NCBI RefSeq assembly: GCF_002285795.1
Contig: NZ_CP022961.1
Location: 5,894,001-5,958,000 of the forward strand
Length of the DNA: 64,000 nucleotides
Reading direction: 5' to 3'
Origin: Plantactinospora sp. KBS50
GTDB lineage: Bacteria > Actinomycetota > Actinomycetes > Mycobacteriales > Micromonosporaceae
In this document: in pieces, positions 51,074 to 60,206 of the stretch
How positions within the stretch are numbered: position 1 is the first letter of the stretch
How the letters are laid out: each line of letters opens with the position of its first letter
Notes under the pieces: generated by a model
The model's database searches: none
What the model was told of the DNA's origin: nothing
The model's input: the letters and a program-made list of their open reading frames with translations, nothing else
Position numbers and translations under genes: made by a program

Positions 51074-54000
51074 GTGGGTGACCCTTCCCACTCAGCAACA
51101 CTGCAATCTCGGGTGATCTCGTATGACTCAGAGAGGGCCGGGCAACTGAGCACACTCGCGTGGGAATCAGGTGATGGCCGGACCATGGAGCACTCCTGGC
51201 TGCGCTTGGCCGTCAGTCATCCGATGTGGTCCCTGACATTTGGCGAGGCAGACGGCCAGGACTTCCTCGCCGGTGGTTGCGCGGACAGCACTATCCGACT
51301 GTGGAAGGCGAGCACCGGGGCTCCGGTCCGCCGACTGCGCGGCCACACCGGCGCCGTCCTGTCGGTGGCGGTCGGCGTCGTCAGCCGCCGCCCGGTGTTG
51401 GCGTCCGCCGGCATCGACGGCACGGTTCGGCTCTGGGATCCGAGCGAGGACGACGCTGGCCACCGGACCCTTCAGGGTCATGTCGGGGGAGTCCGGGCCG
51501 TGGCATTCGGCCAGACCGATGGCCGCACGTTCCTCGCGTCCGCAGGCGCGGACGGCACCGTCCGGCTCTGGGACGCCGAGGCCGGTGTTCCTGCCGCCGA
51601 ACCGTTGACCGGCCACTCCGGCACCGCCCTGTCCGTTGCCTTCGGGCTTGTCGGAGACCGGTACGTGCTCGCGTCTGCAGGCGACGACGCAACGGTGCGG
51701 TTGTGGGACGCCGAGACGGGCGCGTCTCTGATGGATCCCCTTCGACGGCACAGGGGCGGCGTGCGATCGGTGGCCTTCGGTCAGGTCGACGGGGTTCCAT
51801 TCCTCGCGTCGGCCAGTGACGACGGCACCGTGCAGCTGTGGGATCCGCAGGCCGGTGTTCCCCTCTTCGGGCGTCTCACTGGTCACTCCGGCATCGTGCG
51901 AGCTGTCGGCTTCACCCAGGTCGCCGACGTTGGTCTCGTCATGTCGGCAGGCATCGACGGCACGATCCGGATGTGGAACCCGAACACCGGCGTCGGGTAC
52001 CCCGATCACATCACCGCCCCCGCCGACGACCTACGGGCCATCGCGTTCGGAAAAGTCCGAGGAGAGGACGTCCTCGCCATCGGCTCCGGCCAGGGCGTCT
52101 CGATGTCCCTCCTTGCAGATCAGATAGACACCACCAAGCTGCTTGCGCCCGACATCGTCCGTTCAGCGATCGTCACCGCGGACGCGATCGACGCCGCGGA
52201 CTACTTCGGCCGGGTGATCCTGGCTCGTCATCTCCATGGTGTGATCGGCCAGTTGATCGCCCCGGGCGGCGCGAATTCGCATCGCAGCGTCGTCGTCAGC
52301 ATCGACGGACGGTGGGGAGCCGGAAAGACCACGCTCGCTCGCCTCCTGGTCGAGGAAATGCGGAACCACACACCGAGCGCGACACCTTCCCCCAGCCCGA
52401 CTGAGACCCCGGGGAGAAACGGCCGAGGCATCGCCGCGCTGCCACGCGACCCGGTCGTGGTCAACTTCGACGCCTGGCGCGAATCCGAGATCGCTCCGCA
52501 CTGGTGGGCCGTGGCCGCAGCGATCAACCGGGGCATCCGGAGTGAACGCAGTCTCGTTGCTCGGATCGGAATGACCGTGACCGGGGTCGGACGCCGGATC
52601 GCGCGGTCACCGGCATCCCTTGCGGCAATGCTCATCGTCTCGGTGGTGGTCTTCGGATCCATGGCCATCAGAAGCGCGGCGCCTGCCCAGCTCAACCAGA
52701 CGCTGACCATTCTGCAGACGTTCCTGACGGCAGCCACCGCCCTCTTCGCGGTCGCCGCCGTCATCACCCGTTCGCTGTTCTGGGCCTCTCCCGCCCTCGG
52801 CCGACTTCATCTGCGGGCCGATGACAACCCGCTCGGCGAGGTCGCCGACATGGTTACCAACCTTCGCCGCTGGAGTCCACGCACCGGCAGCAGCCCGCTC
52901 GTGGAAACCGCCGCCGTCGTAATGTGGATCATTATCGGTACCGTCGCTGGACGCCTGATCTACTCTCGCCCCGAGACGGTTCTCTCGAACGCGGACTGGT
53001 CGGCCTGGGTGCAGCGCCATCTGATCGCCATTTCGGTCGCCCTCGCGACCGCGCTCGTGGTCGGACTGGCCACCCCCGTGACGGTCCGATCGGCCTCACG
53101 GTCGATCTGGCAGGGCTCCCCTAGCAGTGTCGACTGGTCCGCGGACCCTCCTCGTTCCCGCTGGTACACACGGCCGAACTGGCGAGCCCGAGCCGTCTGG
53201 GCGGTCATCGCCGGCTCGATCGTCGGCGTCGCGGGGTCGGTGGCACTACCCGAGATGGCCGGTCCGGCATGGCTGCCGCTCATCGTGCTGGGTGGGCTGG
53301 GCATCGCCGGTCTCGTCGCTCAGCTCGTGTACGTCCGATCACCGCGCCGCCGAAACCGACGTCCGATCGTCCTGGTCATGGACGAACTAGACCGTTGTTC
53401 GGTGCCGACGGTGGTTGCCTACCTCGAGACGGTTCACACTCTCCTGAAGGAACGCTCGCCAGGCGCACCACCCTCGCTGCGGAACGGGTGGCGGGATCCG
53501 GCCCCGCTGGTCGTGCTGGTGCTTGCCGACGGGCGTTGGGTACGAACGGCGTTCACCACAGAGTACGACGCGTTCAAGGATCTGGGGTCACCCGTACGCA
53601 CGTTGGGTGGAGACTTCCTGCAGAAGCTCTTCGACCACACAGTCCTGGTGCCCGACCTCACGGCAGACCACGTCGGGCATCTCCTCGAACGCATCACGAT
53701 GCCTGCCGTGTCGGCCGAGACCCGCACCGGCAGGTGGCCGCCAGCCGAATCGCGTCCCGCCGCCGACGCGCAGTCGACGGGTGGGCCGCCACCCGACACC
53801 GACGCGCGGCCGGCCCAGGACGACCCCACGGCGCTGGCCGCCGAGCGGGAGCGCGTCGCCGATGACGCGCGGGCAGCCGCCACCCCGAAAGCCATCGAAC
53901 GTCGAGAAGCTCATCTGCTCGCGTCGTACACCATGCTGCTGCCCTCCAATCCGCGGCTCATCCGTCGGGTGGCCAACACGTGGGCGATGCTGGAAGCGCT

Positions 54001-54322
54001 GAAGCATCACGTTGGACATGACGAACTGGACGACGTCGTTGTTCGCGCTGCGGTGATGTACGTCACTTTTCCGTCACTCGTTGACACTCTCTTGGACGAC
54101 GTACGCGCGCCCGCCCTGCCCGACCGGCTCGACGATTCCGCAACCGAAACCGACCGTGAGAGCCTGTGGCTCCGCCCCGATGTGCTGGCCATCATCACGC
54201 GCGAGGACGGATCAATTGTGTCACCGGCATCGATCGCTCGCTGTTACGGAAAGGCCTATGCGCCGAGGCGCTCGGAGACGTCGGGCATTCCGGAGCAGCG
54301 TAACGCCGCGAAAGGAAGCTAA
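51074..54322 (+). CDS. WD40-repeat KAP-family P-loop NTPase, membrane-anchored
   Basis: A 1082-residue protein. Residues 45-355 form a WD40 propeller of about seven blades, with six clear RLW-type ends (W77, W121, W166 and onward, 45-residue period). Walker A is IDGRWGAGKTTLARLL (K418 region) and Walker B is IVLVMDELDRCSVP (D770), the KAP pattern. Between them lie about six membrane helices (for example LAAMLIVSVVVFGSMAI, VVMWIIIGTVAGRLIY, LPLIVLGGLGIAGLVAQLV). A charged linker (about 885-940) precedes a helical C-terminus (LLPSNPRLIRRVANTWAML). KAP NTPases are membrane-linked and several act in defence. The sulfotransferase gene starts at the next base. Confidence 0.88.
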   Translation: MGDPSHSATLQSRVISYDSERAGQLSTLAWESGDGRTMEHSWLRLAVSHPMWSLTFGEADGQDFLAGGCADSTIRLWKASTGAPVRRLRGHTGAVLSVAVGVVSRRPVLASAGIDGTVRLWDPSEDDAGHRTLQGHVGGVRAVAFGQTDGRTFLASAGADGTVRLWDAEAGVPAAEPLTGHSGTALSVAFGLVGDRYVLASAGDDATVRLWDAETGASLMDPLRRHRGGVRSVAFGQVDGVPFLASASDDGTVQLWDPQAGVPLFGRLTGHSGIVRAVGFTQVADVGLVMSAGIDGTIRMWNPNTGVGYPDHITAPADDLRAIAFGKVRGEDVLAIGSGQGVSMSLLADQIDTTKLLAPDIVRSAIVTADAIDAADYFGRVILARHLHGVIGQLIAPGGANSHRSVVVSIDGRWGAGKTTLARLLVEEMRNHTPSATPSPSPTETPGRNGRGIAALPRDPVVVNFDAWRESEIAPHWWAVAAAINRGIRSERSLVARIGMTVTGVGRRIARSPASLAAMLIVSVVVFGSMAIRSAAPAQLNQTLTILQTFLTAATALFAVAAVITRSLFWASPALGRLHLRADDNPLGEVADMVTNLRRWSPRTGSSPLVETAAVVMWIIIGTVAGRLIYSRPETVLSNADWSAWVQRHLIAISVALATALVVGLATPVTVRSASRSIWQGSPSSVDWSADPPRSRWYTRPNWRARAVWAVIAGSIVGVAGSVALPEMAGPAWLPLIVLGGLGIAGLVAQLVYVRSPRRRNRRPIVLVMDELDRCSVPTVVAYLETVHTLLKERSPGAPPSLRNGWRDPAPLVVLVLADGRWVRTAFTTEYDAFKDLGSPVRTLGGDFLQKLFDHTVLVPDLTADHVGHLLERITMPAVSAETRTGRWPPAESRPAADAQSTGGPPPDTDARPAQDDPTALAAERERVADDARAAATPKAIERREAHLLASYTMLLPSNPRLIRRVANTWAMLEALKHHVGHDELDDVVVRAAVMYVTFPSLVDTLLDDVRAPALPDRLDDSATETDRESLWLRPDVLAIITREDGSIVSPASIARCYGKAYAPRRSETSGIPEQRNAAKGS

Positions 54323-55081
54323 GTGATTGGTTACGCCATCTGCAGCGTCGAACGGACAGGCAGTACGCTCTACTCCGCGCTTCTCGAACAGACCGGCATA
54401 GCGGGCAGGCCTGTCGTGGAGCCGTTCAATGCGAAGATCCAGTCCACCGCCTTCCGCCACCACCGCTTCAGCACCTACCACGAATACCTTAAATTTGCGC
54501 GTCGACAGGCCCGCACGCCGAACGGGATATTCGGCATCAACATCATGTGGCGTCACCTCGCCCGTGTCGTCGGAGAGTTGGAACGGGCGCGATCTTGGAA
54601 TGGGGAGACGTCGGTTCAGATGCTCCAGCACTACCTGCCGGAGCTGACACACTTCGTATTCACCCGGCGTCGCGACACGCTTGCGCAAGCTGTATCCTGG
54701 GCCATCGCATACCAGACCGACCGCTGGAAGAGCACTGATCCCGACCTCGGCCGCACCCCTATGTACGACTTCCCACTCGTTGACACGCTGCATCAGAACG
54801 TCGTCGCCGACAACTTCGGCTGGGAAAGCTGGTTCAAGCTGAACGGCATCGAACCACTCAGGTTGACCTACGAAGATCTCGTTGATGATCCACGACGGGA
54901 GATATTCCGGACGCTGGAATTCCTCGGGCTGGACACTCCTGCGGAACTGGCGCTCGCCACCCACATCGAGAAGCAGGCAACCGACCTGAACCATACTTGG
55001 CGCGACCGCTACCTTGAGGACAAGGCACGCAACAACGTCATTCAGCTGCCGACACCGTGGTTATCCGACGGCGGAGCTTAA
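54323..55081 (+). CDS. Stf0-family sulfotransferase-like protein
   Basis: A 252-residue protein that starts (GTG) at the base after the KAP stop. The PAPS 5'-phosphosulfate loop is ICSVERTGSTLYSALLEQTG, and the 3'-phosphate-binding segment is HFVFTRRRDTLAQAVSWAIA, both as in the Stf0 trehalose sulfotransferase family. LRLTYEDLVDDPRREIFRTL is the conserved C-terminal part. It would move sulfate from PAPS to a sugar or small molecule. Zero spacing from a WD40-KAP gene indicates one operon and possibly one system, an unusual partner for a sulfotransferase. Confidence 0.85.
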   Translation: MIGYAICSVERTGSTLYSALLEQTGIAGRPVVEPFNAKIQSTAFRHHRFSTYHEYLKFARRQARTPNGIFGINIMWRHLARVVGELERARSWNGETSVQMLQHYLPELTHFVFTRRRDTLAQAVSWAIAYQTDRWKSTDPDLGRTPMYDFPLVDTLHQNVVADNFGWESWFKLNGIEPLRLTYEDLVDDPRREIFRTLEFLGLDTPAELALATHIEKQATDLNHTWRDRYLEDKARNNVIQLPTPWLSDGGA

Positions 55082-55404
55082 GAGCGGCCGTCGGAGCACC
55101 GCGCGCGACATGTCGACGACCGGGTTGGGAGTGTGTCGATTTCTACGCAGTCCCTATTCGGGTGGGTCATCACCACCCGGTGGGTCATCACCACCCGGCA
55201 CGCGCAGCCAAGCGCGCCACGCTGCTGGCCCAAGCTCTTGCGGCACCGTAGACTAAAGCGAAGCGGCAACTTCGCCGAATCTCGGCAAGGGCGCGTCGAA
55301 CTGACCGAAGCAAGTCCTGAGCAGGGATTACGCCTATTCTGTTGATCTTCAACAAGCGATCACAGCAACGCGCTTGTGCGACCCACTAACGTCGAAACAC
55401 AATA
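55082..55404. other. Gene-free DNA with a tandem repeat
   Basis: No gene is seen. CCCGGTGGGTCATCACCA-type 18-bp units are repeated twice at about 55159-55200 and can fold on themselves (GGGTGGTGATG against its complement). The rest is ordinary DNA up to the IS110 end. Confidence 0.5.
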
Positions 55405-56720
55405 GGAGTCTCCATGTGACTCCGGATGATCTTGGCGGGCAGGGTGGATCGGCCGGCCGGACCTGGTCGAGTCGGCGGAGAGCGGTCTGGTTCAGGCTGC
55501 GGCGCGGATGGTTGATGCCGGTCGGGTGAAGGTCTTGCGGTCGCGGATGAGTGCCCACAGGACGTCGACGCGTCGTCGGGCGAGGGCGAGTATGGCCTGG
55601 CGGTGGTTCTTTCCTTCGGCGCGTTTCCTCTCGTAGTAGGCACGCGAGGTGGGGCATTCCCTGGCGGCGGTGAAAGCGGCCATCCACAGAATGTGCCGCA
55701 GCCTGCGGTGGTAGCGGCGGGGCGGCCGATGGTTGCCGGCAACCGTTCCGGAGTCGCGGGAAACGGGTGCCAGGCCGGCGTGGGCGGCGAGTTTGGTGGG
55801 GCTGTCGTACTCGGTCATGCCGGCGGTGTGCACGAGCAGTTCGGCGGTGAGTAGGGGTCCCATGCCGGGCATGCTCTCGATGATCGGCGCCAGCGGGTGC
55901 TGGTCGAGCTGGTCGGCGATGAGGTCGTCGACGGCGGCGATGCGCTGCTCCAAGGCGAGGATCTCGGTGGCCATCTGCCCGACGACCACCGCGGCGGCCC
56001 GTTGGCCGGGCAGGTTCACGGTCTGCTGCCGGGCGGCGGCGACCATCGCCTCGGCGACCTGGACGGCGTTCTTGACGTGGCCGCGGCGCAGCAGGGCGGT
56101 GATCCGGTCGACGCCGGCGTGCCGGATCGCGGCCGGAGTCTGCCAACAGGCGAGGACCATCATCGGGGCCTTCCGGTTCAGGTCCACGGCCCGTTCGAGG
56201 GCGGGGCTGATCCCGGTGAGGAGTTCCTGCAACCGGAACAGGGTGGCGACGCGCTGCCCGACGAGGTCGGCGCGGTAGCCGGTGAGCACGGTGAGTTCGG
56301 CGAGGAGCCGGTCAGACGGTTCCAGGATCGGGATGTCGGGGCGCATGCGGATGGTCTGGGCGATGACCACGGCGTCGCGGGCGTCGGTCTTGTTCTCCCC
56401 GGCGAACGCGGCGGCCATGTGAAAGGCGACGGGCCCGGAGACGTAGCGGACCTGGACCTGACGCCGCCACAGCAGGGTCAGCAGCAGCGCGGACAGGCCG
56501 GTGGTGACGTCGACCGCCCAGCACACCGGCCGGCCGTGCGTCGACACCTCGGCCATGACCGTGAGCAGGGCGGTCTCGTCGTTGGCGACCCGACGGGAGT
56601 AGACCAACCGGCCGTCGCCGTCAACGGCGGCTACGTGGTGGTGGGTCTTGCCGATGTCCACGCCGATCCACAGCTTCGCCACCCTCGTGCTCCCCTTCAT
56701 CGGTCAGTCTTGGCGAATGG
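55405..56720 (-). mobile_element. IS110-family insertion sequence
   Basis: The element contains one full transposase. Its downstream edge carries ggagtctccatgtgactccgg, shared with the relic at 30253-30376. IS110 elements lack clear inverted repeats, so the outer boundaries are approximate. Confidence 0.75.
55492..56682 (-). CDS. IS110-family transposase, full length
   Basis: A 396-residue DEDD transposase/recombinase. The N-terminal RuvC-like domain has KLWIGVDIGKTHHHVAAVDG (first D), VCWAVDVTTG (E/D region) and AGENKTDARDAVVIAQTIRM (the DARDA motif). The C-terminal Transposase_20 domain has IIESMPGMGPLLTAELLVHT and AHAGLAPVSRDSGTVAGNHR with the catalytic serine. I chose the GTG at 56682 because GGGGAG precedes it and it starts VAKLWIGVD as the family does. 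The protein appears intact. Confidence 0.93.
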   Translation of the reverse strand: MAKLWIGVDIGKTHHHVAAVDGDGRLVYSRRVANDETALLTVMAEVSTHGRPVCWAVDVTTGLSALLLTLLWRRQVQVRYVSGPVAFHMAAAFAGENKTDARDAVVIAQTIRMRPDIPILEPSDRLLAELTVLTGYRADLVGQRVATLFRLQELLTGISPALERAVDLNRKAPMMVLACWQTPAAIRHAGVDRITALLRRGHVKNAVQVAEAMVAAARQQTVNLPGQRAAAVVVGQMATEILALEQRIAAVDDLIADQLDQHPLAPIIESMPGMGPLLTAELLVHTAGMTEYDSPTKLAAHAGLAPVSRDSGTVAGNHRPPRRYHRRLRHILWMAAFTAARECPTSRAYYERKRAEGKNHRQAILALARRRVDVLWALIRDRKTFTRPASTIRAAA

Positions 56721-57422
56721 CCCTGGTCTGCGGGTTCGGACTTGCCGGCACCTTCTCACGATGCGAACGCAGGTCGCGGATCTCCATCAGCGGTCTACCG
56801 AATCTCACAGACGACGAAGCGGCGGGTGGCATCTCCTACCGTGAGCCAAGCGATCTCGACGAAACACACGCAGCCATACCCACCGCTCCCGGGCATCAGG
56901 GTCTACGGCTGTCGGTGCCGCGCCCGTTCCACCCGGCCCGCCCGCGAGCCGGGAAAGTGGGTGGCACCTCGAGGCTCAGCCACGATCACGGCGGAACACA
57001 CACAGCCATCCCCACTCCCGGCTCTGCGGGCGCGGCAACCCTGAGCCTGCCGCCGCTGCCGGCCGGCACCCCGGACACGATGTGCGGGACCTTCGCAGCA
57101 TCAGGGCATCACCGAGCGTAGGGCGGGCGTACGGCATGGTGCCCAGGCCGGCTGGTCGCCGGCCGCCGTTTCGCGACCGGGCCTGATTTCCACGCGTACC
57201 GGGCTCGCGGCGACCGATCAGTACGGCTTCGCGTGGCATCACCGGGGCCGGCAAGGCGACCACGATATGGGGCCCTGGTCTGGGGCTGTGGCCGCGCGTG
57301 TCAGGTGCACCGTCCTTCTGTGGCGTGGGGGCCAGGTTGGCCGACCAGCGTTCCTCGACCCGGCCGAGCCGCCAGACCGCGATGGCGACGAGCCAGGCGA
57401 CGGCGAACAAGCCCGCGATGGG
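56721..57422. other. Gene-free stretch with a membrane-helix relic
   Basis: From 56721 to about 57230 I see no gene. Between about 57330 and 57410 the minus strand, in the same frame as the YnfA gene and after its stop, reads GLFAVAWLVAIAVWRLGRVE and then ERWSANLAPTPQ, a membrane-helix-like piece. It may be the start of a lost gene. Confidence 0.4.
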
Positions 57423-57761
57423 TCAGCCGGTCGGGCGGGGCGCATACATGATGACCGCGACGCCGGCCAGGCAGATCAGCGCACCGATGACGTCCCACCG
57501 GTCCGGACGGAACTTGTCCACGACCATGCCCCACGCGAGGGACCCGGCGACGAACACGCCGCCGTAGGCGGCCAGGATGCGCCCGAAGTTCGGGTCGGGC
57601 TGGAACGTGGCGACGAACCCGTAGGCGCCGAGCGCGATGACGCCGGCGGCGATCCACCACAGGCCGCGGTGCTCGCGCCAGCCCTGCCAGACCAGCCACG
57701 CCCCGCCGATCTCGAACAGCGCGGCGACGACGAACAGCAGTATGGAACGGGCGACGGTCAC
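57423..57761 (-). CDS. YnfA/UPF0060-family small membrane protein
   Basis: A 112-residue protein with four hydrophobic helices: [55 protein letters not shown] and [18 protein letters not shown]. The glutamate in [10 protein letters not shown] and the later [10 protein letters not shown] match the YnfA family, small multidrug-resistance-like proteins. It starts at GTG 57761 and lies in the MerR-controlled operon. A metal or cation export role is likely by context only. Confidence 0.9.
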   Translation of the reverse strand: MTVARSILLFVVAALFEIGGAWLVWQGWREHRGLWWIAAGVIALGAYGFVATFQPDPNFGRILAAYGGVFVAGSLAWGMVVDKFRPDRWDVIGALICLAGVAVIMYAPRPTG

Positions 57762-57795
57762 GTCCGGACCGTACCCGGCGCACCGCCGCCCGCGA

Positions 57796-58086
57796 TCATG
57801 CCGGTGACCCGGTGGAGCAGCCGCAGCTCGTCCCACCGGCGCAGCCGCCGCGGTGGCGGCGCCGACTCGCCCACCACCACGCGGCGCCGGCCAGCGCGGC
57901 CAGGGCGACGGCGATGCCGGGCATCCACGCCCCCGCGGCGGCCCACCCGGCGCCGGACAGCACCCCGGCGGCCAGCAGCAACGGGAGGGCGCAGCACGCC
58001 GCGCAGGCCACACCGGCGAGCCCGGTCAGGCCGGAGGGCAGCACCCGGCGTGCCCGGCCAGCAACCCGATCAACGGTCTTCGGCAT
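57796..58086 (-). CDS. Cysteine-rich membrane protein, mercury-transport-like
   Basis: A 96-residue protein with two hydrophobic helices: [20 protein letters not shown] and [19 protein letters not shown]. The CAACC in the first helix and the C-terminal [14 protein letters not shown] give two cysteine clusters, as in MerT/MerC-type transporters, though I do not see a full MerT match. The ATG at 58086 overlaps the MerR gene by 17 bases. It may bring metal ions to a downstream enzyme that is no longer here, since no mercuric reductase is nearby. Confidence 0.65.
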   Translation of the reverse strand: MPKTVDRVAGRARRVLPSGLTGLAGVACAACCALPLLLAAGVLSGAGWAAAGAWMPGIAVALAALAGAAWWWASRRRHRGGCAGGTSCGCSTGSPA

Positions 58087-58513
58087 CCGAGGCTCCTTCG
58101 GCAATGGTGGCGAACGGGATGGGGCAGCACGGCGCTCCGGCGCACGCGACGAGGTCGTCGCAGCCGGCGTCCACGGCGGCGCGCAGCGTGCCCGCGATGA
58201 CCTGCAGGTCGGCGATCTTCGCCTCCACCTCGGCCAGCTTCGCTCGGGCGCGTGACTGCAGCCCGGCGTCCGGGCGCCGCCCGTGCCGGTGCTGGCCCGC
58301 TTCGAGCAGGCCGGCGACTTCGTCGAGGGCGAAACCGAGCCGCTGCGCCGCCTTGATCACCTTCAGGACGGTGACCGCCTGCTCCGGGTACAGGCGGTGC
58401 CCGCCCAGGCTGCGCTCCGGCTCAGCGAGCAGGCCGCGGCGCTCGTAGTAGCGCAGCGTCTGCAGGTTCACCCCGGCCGCGGCCGCGATCTGACTGCTGC
58501 GCAGCCCGCTCAC
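58070..58513 (-). CDS. MerR-family metal-responsive regulator
   Basis: A 147-residue regulator. The winged helix-turn-helix is SSQIAAAAGVNLQTLRYYER with RRGLLAEPERSLGGHRLY, then the dimerisation helix (RAKLAEVEAKIADLQVIAGT). The C-terminal metal site has cysteines in VDAGCDDLVACAGAPCCPIP, more than the usual MerR pattern. It is the second gene of the operon and probably binds the dyad in front of the first gene, 58872-58889. Metal identity is open: mercury, or another soft metal. Its start overlaps the upstream stop (58510-58513). Confidence 0.92.
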   Translation of the reverse strand: MSGLRSSQIAAAAGVNLQTLRYYERRGLLAEPERSLGGHRLYPEQAVTVLKVIKAAQRLGFALDEVAGLLEAGQHRHGRRPDAGLQSRARAKLAEVEAKIADLQVIAGTLRAAVDAGCDDLVACAGAPCCPIPFATIAEGASDAEDR

Positions 58514-58857
58514 GCCGCCATCCCGGCAGCCGCCCGAGCGGCGAGCGCGTCCAGGACGTCAACGTGCCCGGCCGGAACCTGCACCTCCAACTCCACGCCG
58601 TTGCCGCCAGCGGGGGCCAAGGTGAAGGTGAAGAAGGAGCAGCACACGCTCTCCCGCCCGATCAGGTCCCGTGCGGTGGCCTCGGCTGCCGGGGCGAGCT
58701 GCCACCGCAGCCGCGTCGGCGCCGGCCGCTGCTGCCCGACAAGCGCGGTGGCGAACAGGTCATCGAACTCGGCCAGCCGCAGCGGCCGCTGCGCGGTGGG
58801 CAGGGTGCATGCCTCGGGCACCCACGACGGACCGGTTACCTCGTCGTTCGTGGTCAT
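58510..58857 (-). CDS. Conserved hypothetical protein, first gene of MerR operon
   Basis: A 115-residue protein of unknown function. It has a Cys pair in RESVCCSFFTFTLAPAG and one in EACTLPTAQRPLRLAEFDDL. Proteins of this kind are often found beside MerR genes in actinomycetes and may bind metal or carry it. The ATG at 58857 lies about seven bases from the -10 element, so the message is probably leaderless. Its stop overlaps the MerR start by four bases. Confidence 0.65.
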   Translation of the reverse strand: MTTNDEVTGPSWVPEACTLPTAQRPLRLAEFDDLFATALVGQQRPAPTRLRWQLAPAAEATARDLIGRESVCCSFFTFTLAPAGGNGVELEVQVPAGHVDVLDALAARAAAGMAA

Positions 58858-58864
58858 GCCACGA

Positions 58865-58895
58865 CGGTAAGCCTGTACCCAGGTACAGGATGCAA
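58865..58895 (-). promoter_or_regulatory. MerR-type promoter with 19-bp spacer and dyad
   Basis: On the minus strand the -35 is TTGCAT (58890-58895) and the -10 TTACCG (58865-58870), 19 bp apart, the overlong spacing that MerR activators correct. Between them lies the perfect dyad CCTGTACC-N2-GGTACAGG (58872-58889). The start codon at 58857 is almost at the predicted start of transcription. Confidence 0.85.
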
Positions 58896-59234
58896 GCCCT
58901 TCGGGCCGACTTCGACGCCGCGCCTTCCACCGCCGGTGAACCGTGGACCGGGCCACCACACAGCTCGGCCAGGTCCGGCACCCATCCGGGACGAGCCAAG
59001 CAGACCACCTCTGGGCCGCCAGCGTTGGTCGTGGCGGCCCCGACGCGGGTCAGGTCCCCGCTGGGCGGGTCGGACAGAGCGCGGCGTCGAGCACCTCGAC
59101 TGGTACGCCGACCGACGCGCCGGAGGCATGTGGGCGGTGGTCACCCCGGCGGTGGTGCGGATCATCGCGTGCCGGGGGGATCGCCTGCGAGGTGCGCCCG
59201 CTCGCGGGCATCACCTGTGGCCATACTGCGGCAA
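58896..59234. other. Gene-free stretch, possible decayed gene
   Basis: I see no convincing gene. Fragments of open frame exist on both strands (for example + strand DWYADRRAGGMWAVVTPAVV), but none has clear starts or family signs. A gene that was once controlled by the Nur-like box at 59235 could have been lost here. Confidence 0.4.
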
Positions 59235-59251
59235 TTGCCAACTATTTGCAA
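59235..59251. promoter_or_regulatory. Nur-like box 2 (orphan)
   Basis: TTGCCA-ACTAT-TTGCAA fits the published Nur box form tTGCaa-N5-ttGCAA and shares TTGCCA/TTGCAACAA with the box before the superoxide dismutase. No intact gene starts beside it. Confidence 0.65.
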
Positions 59252-59281
59252 CAAGGCTGTAGCGGTGGAGCGGGGTTGCGG

Positions 59282-59548
59282 TCATGGGGTGACCGGGGGA
59301 CTCCCCGCCGTCGTGGCCACGAGCAGGGACAGCTCGCGGACCAGGTCGTCCATGCTCTGGCCGCTCTGGGCCCGGACCAGGCCCAGCGCGAGGTCGGCGA
59401 GCAGGTAGAAGCCGAGGGTGCGGGCCTGCTCGCTGGGGAACGCGGCGAGCAGTTCCTCGGCGCCGGCGGGGTCACCGCGGTGTTTGGCGGCGATGACCCC
59501 GGCGGCGCGTTGGAGCAGCTCCGCCGCGGCGGGAGTGGCTGCGCTCAC
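59282..59548 (-). CDS. Small helical protein downstream of superoxide dismutase
   Basis: An 88-residue protein with a GTG start four bases after the dismutase stop. It is fully helical (AAELLQRAAGVIAAKHRGD, RTLGFYLLADLALGLVRAQ, SMDDLVRELSLLVATTAG). I do not recognise a family. Co-directional coupling with the dismutase suggests shared control by the Nur box. Confidence 0.55.
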   Translation of the reverse strand: MSAATPAAAELLQRAAGVIAAKHRGDPAGAEELLAAFPSEQARTLGFYLLADLALGLVRAQSGQSMDDLVRELSLLVATTAGSPPVTP

Positions 59549-59552
59549 CAGG

Positions 59553-60167
59553 TCAGATCTTCGGGCTCGTGGCGCGGGCGGCGTCGAAGCGGGCGATCAC
59601 GTCGGACCAGTTGACGAGGTTCCACAGCCGGTCGACGTAGTCGGGGCGGACGTTCTTGTACTGCAGGTAGTAGGCGTGCTCCCAGGCGTCGAAGACCAGC
59701 AGCGGCGTGGAGCCCTGCCCGACGTTGCCGTGGTGGTCGTAGACCTGCTCCACGATCAGCCGCTGCCCGAGCGGCTCCCAGGCCAGGACACCCCAGCCGG
59801 AGCCCTGCACGCCCTTCGTGGCCGCCGACAGCTGCCCGGCGAAGGCGTCGAAGGAGCCGAAGTGCTCGTCGATCGCGGCGGCGAGGTCGCCGTCGGGGCG
59901 GTCGCCGCCGTCCGGGGACAGGTTGTTCCAGAAGATGGTGTGCAGCACGTGTCCGGAGAGGTTGAACGCGTACGTCTTCTCCAGGCCGACGAGCTTGCTG
60001 AAGTCGCCCTTGTCGCGGGCCTCGGCGAGCTGCTCCAGGCCGTCGTTGGCGCCCTTGACGTACGCGGCGTGGTGCTTGTCGTGGTGCAGCTCGAGGATCT
60101 GCCCCGACATCGCCGGCTCCAGCGCGCCGTAGTCGTAGGTCAGGTCGGGCAGGGTGTAGACCGCCAT
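59553..60167 (-). CDS. sodF: Fe/Mn superoxide dismutase, SodF-like
   Basis: A 204-residue cytoplasmic enzyme that converts superoxide to oxygen and peroxide. The metal ligands are in [12 protein letters not shown] (first His), [14 protein letters not shown] (second His), and the pair D and H in [16 protein letters not shown]. The N-terminal helical and C-terminal alpha/beta domains are complete. GAGGGA lies five bases before the ATG. A Nur-like box lies 40 bp upstream, and in Streptomyces Nur represses sodF when nickel is present, so Fe rather than Mn is likely; the sequence alone does not prove the metal. Confidence 0.92.
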   Translation of the reverse strand: MAVYTLPDLTYDYGALEPAMSGQILELHHDKHHAAYVKGANDGLEQLAEARDKGDFSKLVGLEKTYAFNLSGHVLHTIFWNNLSPDGGDRPDGDLAAAIDEHFGSFDAFAGQLSAATKGVQGSGWGVLAWEPLGQRLIVEQVYDHHGNVGQGSTPLLVFDAWEHAYYLQYKNVRPDYVDRLWNLVNWSDVIARFDAARATSPKI

Positions 60168-60206
60168 CAGGATCCCTCTTTCGGTGATGCTGCCGTAGTT
60201 TTGTTG

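Noticed and set aside
56721-57120. Gene on the + strand after the IS110 element
   Set aside because: The open frames lack starts with ribosome binding sites and show no domain; repeats such as ACACACGCAGCCAT look like decayed DNA.
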